Source: an uncultured Bacteroidia bacterium | Lineage (GTDB): Bacteria; Bacteroidota; Bacteroidia; Bacteroidales; F082 | Assembly (NCBI GenBank): GCA_902799345.1 | Contig: CADBZW010000012.1 | Location: 1 to 64,000 of the forward strand | Direction of reading: 5' to 3' | DNA length: 64,000 nucleotides | In this document: positions 1 to 7,947 of the stretch, in pieces | Layout: every line of letters begins with the position of its first letter | Position numbering within the stretch: position 1 is the stretch's first letter | The notes under the pieces: generated by a model | Seen by the model: the letters and a program-made list of their open reading frames with translations, nothing else | The model's database searches: none | Told to the model about the DNA's origin: nothing | Translations under genes and position numbers: made by a program

Positions 1-68
1 CAGAGAAGTTAAGCCCCGCCGCGACGATGATACTGCGGGAGACCGTGGGAAAGTAGTTCGCCGCCCAC
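1..68 (+). rRNA. rrf: 5S ribosomal RNA, 3' part
   Basis: The window opens inside a 5S rRNA gene. The GAAGTTAAGCCCC segment near base 6 and the GGGAAAGTAG...CGCCGCC 3' portion are the conserved loop and 3' half of Bacteroidota 5S rRNA. The 5' half lies outside the window, and the exact 3' end (about base 66-70) is estimated because the pairing strand is missing. A hairpin terminator follows directly, so this is probably the end of an rRNA operon. Confidence 0.9.
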
Positions 69-78
69 CCTTAACGGA

Positions 79-115
79 AACCCCGCACCTGAAAAGGTGT
101 GGGGTTCTCTGTTTT
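79..115 (+). terminator. Rho-independent terminator of the rRNA operon
   Basis: A perfect 12-bp stem (79-90 pairing with 95-106) closes on a GAAA tetraloop and is followed by a T-rich tail ending at 116. It lies about 12 bases after the 5S gene. The next gene converges from the minus strand. Confidence 0.85.
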
Positions 116-127
116 TAGACGTTAAGG

Positions 128-1549
128 CTATTCAAAAAACTCTTCCTTGAAATTCACGAAACGAACCCGTTCCTGCGCACGGGTCAAGGCGGTGTAAAGC
201 CATCTTAAATCCTCTACTTCAAGCGTTTCCTTGAGGTTGAGCGAGGAATCGATGAAGACGGTGTTCCATTGCCCGCCTTGGGTCTTGTGGCAGGTGAGGG
301 CGTAGGCAAACTTCACCTGTAAGGCGTTGAACCATGGGTTTTTCTTCATTTCCTTGTAACGTTCTCTGCGGTTCGGGATGTCCATGTAGTCCTCTTCGAT
401 GGCACTGAACAGCCGCTTGTTTTCCTCTTCTGTAAGCGAGGCACTGTTGCTGTTTAAGGTGTCCAAAAGGATTTTCGCCTCTATGTTGGGCGCGTCGGGA
501 TAGTCGGTGAAGCTCAGCTCCACATCAGCGAAGCGGAAGCCGTACATCTCGTCGAAGTGCTTGATTTTCCGTAGCTCCGCCATGTCGCCGTTAGCGATGA
601 AACTGATTGCGTCGTTGCCATCGGCCCAGAAGTAGTTGTTTTTCACCACCATCAGCTTGTCGCCCGTGGCGATTTCGCCCTCAATGTTGAGGATGCGTCC
701 GCGTATGGCCTGGTTGAACATGTTCGCCCTTTTGTTTGACTTGCAGATGATGACTGCCTCGTTTTCCGACATGTTAGCGAAGGCGTTGTGCAGCATCTCC
801 TCAAAGGTCTCAGGCTCAATCCTTTCGATGTCGTTGAAGCCCTCAAGATGAAAGATGGGCAGCTGGTATTCATAAAGGTTTTGTCCCAACAACTGCCTGA
901 TATCCGTCGCGTTATACAAAATACCCGATTCCAGGGCTTGACGTTTCACTTCGGTCAGTTCGAATGTCGCGGCCGTGATGGGGAACTCCGATTTTAGATA
1001 ATCGCAGTTAAGGGCAGGACTCTCCGAACTCTCTACAGGTGGTAGCTGTGCCGTGTCGCCAATGAGCAACAAGCGACAGTTTTCGCCGCTGAAGACATAA
1101 CTCAACAAGTCGTCGAGCAGGCTGTTGCCGCCAAATTCTTTTTGCTCGCCTATCATGGAGGCCTCGTCGACGATGAAAAGCGTGTTTTTCGACTTGTTCT
1201 CTGCCCTCGCTACGCGGATGCTGCCGTCGGGCATGGGCTTGGCTTGGTAGATTCTGCGATGTATGGTGGACGCATTTTGCCCTGTGTAGCTGCTGAGCAC
1301 CTTGGCGGCTCGTCCAGTGGGCGCCATCAGCACGTATTTCATGCCTATTTTGGGCAAGGTTTTCACCAATGCCTTCACCAACGTGGTCTTTCCCGTGCCG
1401 GCATAGCCCCTTAAGATATAGGTAGGGTTCTCTTTTTGCGAGAGCAGGAAAGCGGACAGATGGTAAAGAACTATGGATTGCCCTTCAGTAGGTTCAAAGC
1501 CGAAGGATTGGGTGAGCTGTCCGAATAGGTCAAGTCTGTTCATGGCCAT
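128..1549 (-). CDS. RecD-like / Dda-like ATP-dependent DNA helicase
   Basis: A 473-residue superfamily 1 helicase. Walker A GYAGTGKTT is at residues 48-56, the Walker B DEAS motif at about 128-131, and a GDTAQLPPVES motif (RecD/UvrD motif III) near 163. A C-terminal UvrD_C_2-like part carries TCHKTQGGQW and LYTALTRAQERV (motifs V and VI). It is much shorter than RecD2 and has no obvious N-terminal RecD2 domain, like the stand-alone AAA_30/UvrD_C_2 helicases of Bacteroidota. The DNA-repair or recombination role is inferred from the family. It starts at ATG 1549, six bases after the upstream tamL gene, so co-transcription is likely. Confidence 0.85.
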   Translation of the reverse strand: MAMNRLDLFGQLTQSFGFEPTEGQSIVLYHLSAFLLSQKENPTYILRGYAGTGKTTLVKALVKTLPKIGMKYVLMAPTGRAAKVLSSYTGQNASTIHRRIYQAKPMPDGSIRVARAENKSKNTLFIVDEASMIGEQKEFGGNSLLDDLLSYVFSGENCRLLLIGDTAQLPPVESSESPALNCDYLKSEFPITAATFELTEVKRQALESGILYNATDIRQLLGQNLYEYQLPIFHLEGFNDIERIEPETFEEMLHNAFANMSENEAVIICKSNKRANMFNQAIRGRILNIEGEIATGDKLMVVKNNYFWADGNDAISFIANGDMAELRKIKHFDEMYGFRFADVELSFTDYPDAPNIEAKILLDTLNSNSASLTEEENKRLFSAIEEDYMDIPNRRERYKEMKKNPWFNALQVKFAYALTCHKTQGGQWNTVFIDSSLNLKETLEVEDLRWLYTALTRAQERVRFVNFKEEFFE

Positions 1550-1555
1550 ATCGGA

Positions 1556-3862
1556 TCAGAAGGGATAGCCGATGCCGATCTGCATCCTTATGTTATTGAA
1601 GGGATTGTCGAAACGCCAACAACTTCCGTTTTCGTTCGGGTATGGATTGCGCAGGGCATAGGCGAAATCGAGACGGATGAGCAGGAAGGAAACGTCTAAC
1701 CTGATGCCGAGGCCCGCATCTAACGCCAATTGTTTGTAGAACGAGTTGAATTTGAACTCGGCATTGGGCATGGCTTCGTTAGGATAAAAAGCCCATACGT
1801 TGCCTGCGTCAACGAAGAACGCGCCGTTGAATATGTCGTAGATGGGGAAGCGGTATTCCGCATTGACTTCCAATTGAATATCGCCCGTCTTTTCCATGTA
1901 ATCGTCAGTCGGCACATAACCTCCAGGGCCAACGGTGCGATACAGCCAGCCACGCAGGCCATTGGCTCCGCCACCATAGAAACTGCGTTCGAAAGGCAAG
2001 TCTCTGGAGTTGCCGTAGGGCACGCCTATGCCGATGAACTGACGGAATACGAGCCAGGAATTATTTCCCAGGTCGAGATGCTGGCGAAAATCGAAGCTGG
2101 TTCTGACAAATTGCGCATAACGGATGCCCAAAATCTCGTGGTGCCCTTCGTTCTCGGTGACGAGTTTCGTCTTGTTGAAGAGCGAAAGCAGGTTACCACT
2201 CGATTCAAAGTCGGTGCGGAGATAGATGAAGCTGCCTTCTTGGTTGAGACGTTGGCTGGTATAGACAAAGGAATAGCGGAGACCTAATAACAAATGGCTG
2301 GTGTACTGGTCTTTTTTCCTTTGGCTCGTTTCATTATCGAGGTAGGCCTGGAAAGCGGGTTTGATGTTGGCAATCTTCACACTGTTGAGGTAGACGGGCG
2401 TGAAGTTGTGTGCGATGCGGTTGCTGCCTTTCCAGTCGTAGCTGAAGGATGCCATGGAGATGTATCGGGAATAGTAATACCTGATTTGTGCATTGAGACC
2501 CAACGAGATGGATGTTGTGGGCATATAGTCTCTTGCCAAGTTATTGTATGCAAACGGACTCAGGAATTTTGGAAATAGGAGGCTAGTTGTGAGACCTAAC
2601 TCCTTGGTGTTGAATATGCCTCCGTTGTTGCCTTCCGCCCCGACGATACTTTGTGCCTCAAATCCGCCTTTGAGGCTGACGACAAAGGTCTCAGCTCCAT
2701 GGAAGATGTTCTTGTTGGTATAGACGAGGCTGCCCTTGACGCCTAGATCGCCATCCGAGTTGGTGCCCTCGGCTTGTATCGTAAATGAATGGATGTCGTT
2801 TTGTTGCATCGTGATGCGGCAATCTAATTCGTTGAGTGAATCATTGGGAACGCTGTCGAATTGTATGTTCACATTGCTGAAAAGCCTGAAATTGCTGAGC
2901 GATTTATAAGTGCTCGTGACACCTCTCTGGCTATATGGGAAGCCCTCCACAATGTTGATGGCACGAGAGAAGGTCTGTGGCTTTACGTTACGTTTGTCGA
3001 AGTAATAGAAGTCCAACTCGTTGGTGATTTTTCGTCTCAGGCCGAATTCCGTGGTGAGTTTGGCTGAATCGATGGGCTTGCTGTTCATTTTGAAGATGGA
3101 GAAGTCGGGATAGACGCTGATGTTGCGAATATTGTATTTCTTGTATGCCAAGTCGCTCTTTTTCAGCTTCATGGTGATGTCCATGGTGTGGTTCATGAAG
3201 TTACTGTCCACCTCGTAGAAGATATGGTCGCGGTTGAAGTAGTAGTATCCCGAGTTTTTCAGCCTTTCTGTGATGATTTCGCGTTGGTTGTCAAGCGAAT
3301 AGGCATTGTAGATGTTGCCTTCTTTGAGGGGGAACTTTGTGCTGTCACGCATGACATAGGTGCGGACTAGGCTGTCTTCGATGACATAGTCCATGTGCTT
3401 GACGCGATAAGGCTTGGCGGGGTAGACGTGGTAGGTGACTTTGACGTTTTTTCGCCTTTTTTTCGTACGCACCTCATGGGTCACTTTCGAATGGAAATAA
3501 CCCACATTGTCGAGGTAGCGCATCATCTGGGTCATGGAGTTGTTGGCCTCCGACTCGTCATAATAAACAGGCTGTCTGCCGAAGTTTTTGTCCATCCACT
3601 TCCAAAACACGCTTTTGGGATGGCGTTCATGAACGTAGTAAATCCATGTGGGGATGTTGGTCTGGATGGCTTTCTTGTAAGGCTTCAGGGAAATGTATTT
3701 CGATATGCCCGACTTGCTGATTTCGGTGCCTTTTTCCTCGATGACAACCTTGTTGCTTTTCACCAGATACTTTCCGTCGGGGACGTAGCGCCTGATGGAG
3801 CATGACGACATCAAAATGGCCACGAGCAAGCCTATGACGATATGAAACCTTTTGCCTGACAT
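1556..3862 (-). CDS. tamL: Translocation and assembly module lipoprotein TamL (Omp85/BamA-TamA family)
   Basis: A 768-residue outer-membrane protein. The N terminus is a lipoprotein signal (hydrophobic stretch ending LMSSC, lipidated Cys about residue 21). POTRA-like repeats follow in the N-terminal half, then a C-terminal Omp85 barrel from about residue 390. The barrel carries a GLRGW motif, like the L6 loop of BamA/TamA, and ends in an aromatic residue (GIGYPF). Lipidated Omp85 proteins of this type are the TamL partners of TamB in Bacteroidota. I chose ATG 3862 because a TTG at 3883 would place seven residues before the signal peptide. The gene precedes the helicase gene and follows folC on the same strand. 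Confidence 0.88.
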   Translation of the reverse strand: MSGKRFHIVIGLLVAILMSSCSIRRYVPDGKYLVKSNKVVIEEKGTEISKSGISKYISLKPYKKAIQTNIPTWIYYVHERHPKSVFWKWMDKNFGRQPVYYDESEANNSMTQMMRYLDNVGYFHSKVTHEVRTKKRRKNVKVTYHVYPAKPYRVKHMDYVIEDSLVRTYVMRDSTKFPLKEGNIYNAYSLDNQREIITERLKNSGYYYFNRDHIFYEVDSNFMNHTMDITMKLKKSDLAYKKYNIRNISVYPDFSIFKMNSKPIDSAKLTTEFGLRRKITNELDFYYFDKRNVKPQTFSRAINIVEGFPYSQRGVTSTYKSLSNFRLFSNVNIQFDSVPNDSLNELDCRITMQQNDIHSFTIQAEGTNSDGDLGVKGSLVYTNKNIFHGAETFVVSLKGGFEAQSIVGAEGNNGGIFNTKELGLTTSLLFPKFLSPFAYNNLARDYMPTTSISLGLNAQIRYYYSRYISMASFSYDWKGSNRIAHNFTPVYLNSVKIANIKPAFQAYLDNETSQRKKDQYTSHLLLGLRYSFVYTSQRLNQEGSFIYLRTDFESSGNLLSLFNKTKLVTENEGHHEILGIRYAQFVRTSFDFRQHLDLGNNSWLVFRQFIGIGVPYGNSRDLPFERSFYGGGANGLRGWLYRTVGPGGYVPTDDYMEKTGDIQLEVNAEYRFPIYDIFNGAFFVDAGNVWAFYPNEAMPNAEFKFNSFYKQLALDAGLGIRLDVSFLLIRLDFAYALRNPYPNENGSCWRFDNPFNNIRMQIGIGYPF

Positions 3863-3900
3863 AGCATTGCGGATAGGCTGCAAAGGTAATAATAAATCCG

Positions 3901-5187
3901 TTACACCACTTCTGCAACGGTGAAATTGCTGCCGCCGATGAAGACTACGTCGCCGAAATGAGCGTTGTTGACTGCAGAACGGTAGGCATGGCTGACGCTC
4001 TCAAACACCTGCCCACGTAAGCCCATGTCGAAGGCTTTCTCGGCTAAGATGTTGGCATCCAGTCCTCTCGGGATGTCTGCCTTGCAGAAGTAATATTCGG
4101 CACCGTGTGGCAAGAGCTGCAACACGCTGTCGATGTCCTTGTCGTTGACCATGCCGAGCACGAAGTGTAGTTTTTCGTAGCTCATCTCAGCCAATTGCTT
4201 GACTACCTCCGTGATTCCTGCCACGTTGTGCCCTGTGTCGGCGATGGTGAGCGGGTCCTTGCAAAGGATTTGCCAACGGCCCATGAGGTGGGTGTTGCGA
4301 ATCACCCTGGCGATGCCGTCGCGGATGTCGTCTTCCGAGAGGTTGAACTTGCCACGTAGCAGGTCGAGGGCACACATTACAGTGGTGAGGTTTTTCTGCT
4401 GGTAGTTGCCCATCAACGGGATCTCAAGGGCTTCCATGTAGAGTTCGCTGTTTTTCCAGATGTCAAACTTCTGCTCGACGTCGGACTCGATATGGATTTT
4501 GTCGCAGTCGAATAGCTGGTCGGCAAAGTAGATGGGGCTGTTGCATTCCTTGGCCTTGTCGATGAAGACCTGCTCGGTTTCGGGATGGGTCTCGCCGATG
4601 ACGACAGGGATGCTTGGCTTGATGATGCCCGCCTTTTCATAGGCAATCTTGGCCCTTGTGTCGCCCAAGAACTTCATGTGGTCGAAGTCGATGTTGGTGA
4701 TGACGCTCAGCTCGGGCGTGATGAGGTTGGTGGAGTCGAGCCTGCCACCCATGCCCACCTCTACGATGGCGATGTCAACCTTCTCTTTGGAGAAATAGTC
4801 GAAGGCCATGCCCACGGTCATCTCGAAGAAGGAAAGCTCCATCTGCTCAAACCTCTCTTTGTAAGTGTCGATGAACTGCACCACGTTCTCTTCGGGTATC
4901 ATCTCGCCGTTGATGCGGATGCGTTCGCGGAAGTCGCGCAGGTGGGGCGAGGTGTAAAGGCCGGTCTTATAGCCCGCTTCCTGAAACACGGAGGCCAGCA
5001 TGTGCGAGACGGAGCCTTTGCCGTTGGTGCCAGCCACGTGCACCGACTTGAAGTTGTTTTGAGGGTTGTCCAAAAGGTTGAGGAGTTGGATGGTGTTGTT
5101 CAGGTCAGCCTTGTAGGCGGCGGCGCCGATGCGTTGGTACATCGGGAGTTTGTTGAACATCCATTCGAGAGTTTCGGTGTAATTCAT
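3901..5187 (-). CDS. folC: Bifunctional folylpolyglutamate synthase / dihydrofolate synthase
   Basis: A 428-residue Mur-ligase-family enzyme that adds glutamate to dihydropteroate or folates in the cytoplasm. The P-loop GTNGKGS is at residues 53-59, followed by a typical TGLYTSPHL segment, EVGMGGRLDSTN, TNIDFDHMKFLG and the C-terminal DTGHNVAGI motif. The length is normal for FolC. The start is ATG 5187. The frame stays open further upstream, but that stretch runs through a palindromic intergenic element, so the longer N terminus is not credible. Confidence 0.93.
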   Translation of the reverse strand: MNYTETLEWMFNKLPMYQRIGAAAYKADLNNTIQLLNLLDNPQNNFKSVHVAGTNGKGSVSHMLASVFQEAGYKTGLYTSPHLRDFRERIRINGEMIPEENVVQFIDTYKERFEQMELSFFEMTVGMAFDYFSKEKVDIAIVEVGMGGRLDSTNLITPELSVITNIDFDHMKFLGDTRAKIAYEKAGIIKPSIPVVIGETHPETEQVFIDKAKECNSPIYFADQLFDCDKIHIESDVEQKFDIWKNSELYMEALEIPLMGNYQQKNLTTVMCALDLLRGKFNLSEDDIRDGIARVIRNTHLMGRWQILCKDPLTIADTGHNVAGITEVVKQLAEMSYEKLHFVLGMVNDKDIDSVLQLLPHGAEYYFCKADIPRGLDANILAEKAFDMGLRGQVFESVSHAYRSAVNNAHFGDVVFIGGSNFTVAEVV

Positions 5188-5218
5188 AGGCGATGATAAT
5201 AATAGGAATACTATTCTT

Positions 5219-5310
5219 ACCGTCATTGCGGGCCTGACCCGCAATCTCCCATGTGAAAGGTTGTTGTCTTCTCGCTTGGGAGATGGCGGATGTCCCTCCG
5301 CCATGACGGT
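5219..5310. repeat. Palindromic intergenic element, family A, copy 1
   Basis: A roughly 92-bp unit whose ends are inverted copies: ACCGTCATTGCGG on the left and the complement of ACCGTCATGGCGG on the right. Internal hairpins (TTGCGGG/CCCGCAA and a GGCGGA/TCCGCC arm) make it strongly foldable. A related copy lies at 37001-37095. Translated, it yields strings such as MAEGHPPSP that could be mistaken for protein. It sits between folC and tonB. Confidence 0.75.
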
Positions 5311-5347
5311 AAAAGAGTTATGGAAGTATATTCCGGTTTAATGACAT

Positions 5348-6109
5348 TTACTTATTGATGACAAAAGTGTAAGTGATGGTGCCTCTTTGCTCATCGGGAG
5401 CGTTTGGATCGGCGGCGAAGGTCGAGCGCAAGGCTGCTTGTATGGCTTTCTGACGCATCTCGGAGTTGATGATGGTGGTGCCTTTCTGCTTAATCTCAGC
5501 GCGTGTCACCTTTCCTGCGGGATTCACCCATATCTCAACCACGACGATGCCTTCTTCGCTGAAGTCGTCGTTGGGGCGATGCAATGATTTTGCGCCACGA
5601 CCACCGAGGTCATAGCCAGCCCCGTTGCCTTGTCCGCCGTTACCGTCGTATTGTCTGACGCCTGCAAGACCATTAGGTTTTCCTTGGTCGCCAGGCTGCC
5701 CCGTGATGCCTTCCGAACCGCCCGCTTGTGGGTTGTTGGAGCCTTGATACATGGCTCTCGGGTTGGCGGTAGGCTTGGGCTGCTCAACGGGTTTCGGGTC
5801 CTGTTTAGGCTTGGTGGTCTTGGGCTTCTCCAAGGCAGGAGCCTCGTCATTGTCTTGTGTGGCGATTTCTTCCTTGCTTTGGCTGGGCTTCTGTTCAGGC
5901 TGTGAGGCCATGGGGATGGCGGGCTTCTCGGGTTGGATGTTGCCCATGCCTTGGTCCATCATGCCTAAGTCGACCTCGACGCCTTCCTCACCAGGGAGCG
6001 GCAGGGGCGTCCTAAAGGCCATCAGGAACAAGACGAGCACAATCAGGGCGTGGACGATGACGGTCCCCACCGCGGCTATGCTTCTGTCTTTCTTTTCGTT
6101 GCTGTTCAT
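5348..6109 (-). CDS. tonB: TonB family energy transducer
   Basis: A 253-residue inner-membrane-anchored periplasmic protein. One transmembrane helix (about residues 13-32) is followed by a proline/lysine-rich spacer with many PKP and QPKP steps (about 60-115), a glycine-rich stretch, and a C-terminal TonB domain (about 165-253) with EGIVVVEIWVNPAGKVTRAEI and GTITYTFVINK. It lies eight bases downstream of exbD in the order exbB-exbD-tonB. It presumably transmits proton-motive force to outer-membrane receptors, although a TolA-like role cannot be excluded. Confidence 0.85.
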   Translation of the reverse strand: MNSNEKKDRSIAAVGTVIVHALIVLVLFLMAFRTPLPLPGEEGVEVDLGMMDQGMGNIQPEKPAIPMASQPEQKPSQSKEEIATQDNDEAPALEKPKTTKPKQDPKPVEQPKPTANPRAMYQGSNNPQAGGSEGITGQPGDQGKPNGLAGVRQYDGNGGQGNGAGYDLGGRGAKSLHRPNDDFSEEGIVVVEIWVNPAGKVTRAEIKQKGTTIINSEMRQKAIQAALRSTFAADPNAPDEQRGTITYTFVINK

Positions 6110-6117
6110 GGTGCCTC

Positions 6118-6531
6118 CTATTTTTTAGGCGATGTGGCTAAGATGACTTTGTGGTTGCTATTGGTGGCAGTGTTGATTTCGTTGACGGCGTCAATCACGT
6201 TCACCACATATTGCACGGGGACGCTCTTGTCGGAACGCAGCACCACAGTAGCTTGGTTGTTTTCGCCGATGTTGGCGTTGATGAGGCTGGCGAGTTGTTG
6301 GTCGTCGGCAGGCGTCTCGTTCACGAAATACTGGTATTGGTCGTTGATGTAAACCGTGACGGTCTGCTTGGCCATGGTCTTGCTGTTGCTCGACGGCAGC
6401 ATGAGCTTGATGGCGTTGGGCGCGACCAAGGTCGAAGTCAGCATGAAGAAAATCAGCAGCAGAAACACCAAGTCCGACATGGACGAGGAGTTGAACGTGG
6501 GTTCGACCTTGTTTCTTGATTTGATGGCCAT
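6118..6531 (-). CDS. exbD: ExbD/TolR family biopolymer transport protein
   Basis: A 137-residue protein with a short cytoplasmic N terminus, one transmembrane helix (about 18-38, DLVFLLLIFFMLTST) and a periplasmic domain. The membrane-start Asp (SMSDLVFLL, about residue 21) is the conserved proton-path residue of ExbD/TolR. It is the middle gene of the exbB-exbD-tonB unit. Only one ExbD is present, whereas some Bacteroidota loci carry two. Confidence 0.88.
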   Translation of the reverse strand: MAIKSRNKVEPTFNSSSMSDLVFLLLIFFMLTSTLVAPNAIKLMLPSSNSKTMAKQTVTVYINDQYQYFVNETPADDQQLASLINANIGENNQATVVLRSDKSVPVQYVVNVIDAVNEINTATNSNHKVILATSPKK

Positions 6532-6543
6532 AATACGCTGGTT

Positions 6544-7239
6544 TTATGCAGGTTCGTTCAAGACATCCATGAATTCGGTCGCCTTGCCTTCAAGCAGGTT
6601 GACGACTTTCTGGATCTTCGTCGAGATAATGGCATGGAAGAAGTAGGCGATGATGCCGACGATCAGACCGCCGACGGTGGTCACCATGGCTTCGTAGATG
6701 CCTGACGAGAGCAGCTCGATGTCGATGTTGTTGCCTGCCATCGACATGTTGTAGAAGGCGCGAATCATGCCCGTCACTGTGCCCAAGAAACCGATCATCG
6801 GGGCGGCACTGGCAATCATGGCCAGTATGCTGACGCCACGCTCCAGTTGTGCCACTTCGAGGTTACCGACGTTCTCAATGGCCGAGTTGATGTCGCCCAA
6901 AGGTCTGCCGATGCGCGAGAGACCTTTCTCGATCATGCGGGAGATAGGAGTGGAGTTGCCACGGCAAAGGGCCTTGGCTGAGTCGAGCTTGCCGTCTTTC
7001 ATGTACTCGCGGATGCGTTCCATGAAGCTGTTGTCGTATTTCGTGGCGCGCGTGACGGCGATGTAACGCTCGATGAAGATGTAGACTGCGATGATGGACA
7101 AAACAGCCAATAAAATCATGATCCAACCACCTTTGGTGGCCAGTTCAAGGATGGATAGTTTGATTTCTGTGGGTTGGTTCCCTTGTGCTGCAGCAACGAG
7201 GGTGTCGTTGACTGCCTGTGGAATTTGCAAAAGATTCAT
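6544..7239 (-). CDS. exbB: MotA/TolQ/ExbB proton channel family protein
   Basis: A 231-residue inner-membrane protein with three hydrophobic segments: about 34-54, 140-160 (SAAPMIGFLGTVTGMIRAF, the family signature) and 185-205 (TTVGGLIVGIIAYFF). It should form the pentameric channel that energises the ExbD and TonB products of the two downstream genes, which follow at 12- and 8-base gaps. It is the first gene of the unit. I see no convincing TAnnTTTG box in its 80-base upstream gap. Confidence 0.9.
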   Translation of the reverse strand: MNLLQIPQAVNDTLVAAAQGNQPTEIKLSILELATKGGWIMILLAVLSIIAVYIFIERYIAVTRATKYDNSFMERIREYMKDGKLDSAKALCRGNSTPISRMIEKGLSRIGRPLGDINSAIENVGNLEVAQLERGVSILAMIASAAPMIGFLGTVTGMIRAFYNMSMAGNNIDIELLSSGIYEAMVTTVGGLIVGIIAYFFHAIISTKIQKVVNLLEGKATEFMDVLNEPA

Positions 7240-7321
7240 ATTGTTGTTGAAAATTTAATTCGAGGTATCTAAATTGTTCTTCTATTGGGTTAATAACACA
7301 CAAACGGCTTGTTTTATTGCC

Positions 7322-7945
7322 TTATCGCATGTCAATCACGTCCACGTTGGGGTGCTTTTTCGTGTCGAAGGTGAAGAATTTGTCGTCCAGTTCCTGGTCA
7401 TATTTCATTTCTTTCACGGTGACGGCGACCTTGGTGCCGTCTTCCAAGTAGATGTCGGCATTCTTCAGCGCGGCCTTCATTGCGTTCATTTTTAGGGTCA
7501 CACGCTTGTATTGTCCCTTGGGGTTGGCCAACTCGATGGTGGCGTTGCCTTGGGTGTCGATGTTGGTGAGGGTGGCCACGTAGTTTTTGTCCAACGAGGT
7601 GAGGAGCTTCAAAGGCGTGTTGTCCTCGCCTTCGTAGGCGTCGCTTACCATGACTTCCTCGTCGTCGACAAGATACGTCCAAATGGTTGTGCCGTCGGAG
7701 ATGGACTGTTGCTCGGCCATTTCGATTTTGTAGGCATTACCTTGCAGCCAGGCATGACCTTCTTCCGAGTCGCTGTAATTCTTTCCGTCGGGGCTGATTT
7801 GATAGCTGAAAGCCATCTCCGTGTTTTTATGGCTTTTCACTTGGTCAACCATAATGCGGACGAGGGTTTCGGCGTTGTTTTGTGCGCTAACTGCTTGTGC
7901 CACAAATAAAAGGAACAAGCAGACGATGATGTTTTTCGTTTTCAT
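7322..7945 (-). CDS. LolA-like outer-membrane lipoprotein carrier family protein
   Basis: A 207-residue secreted protein with a Sec signal peptide (about residues 1-21, ending AVSAQ). The body matches the LolA fold: an initial helix, a beta sheet containing AWLQGNAYKIEM, and SDGTTIWTYLVDDEEVMVSDAYEG. It is predicted to carry lipoproteins across the periplasm or to bind other lipids. It starts at ATG 7945, two bases after the ftsK stop; an ftsK-lolA pairing is common in Bacteroidota. Assignment as the essential LolA rather than a paralogue is uncertain. Confidence 0.8.
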   Translation of the reverse strand: MKTKNIIVCLFLLFVAQAVSAQNNAETLVRIMVDQVKSHKNTEMAFSYQISPDGKNYSDSEEGHAWLQGNAYKIEMAEQQSISDGTTIWTYLVDDEEVMVSDAYEGEDNTPLKLLTSLDKNYVATLTNIDTQGNATIELANPKGQYKRVTLKMNAMKAALKNADIYLEDGTKVAVTVKEMKYDQELDDKFFTFDTKKHPNVDVIDMR

Positions 7946-7947
7946 GG

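Noticed and set aside
5188..5304. N-terminal extension of FolC (MAEGHPPSP...)
   Set aside because: The extension is translation of palindromic element A. FolC homology begins at the ATG at 5187.
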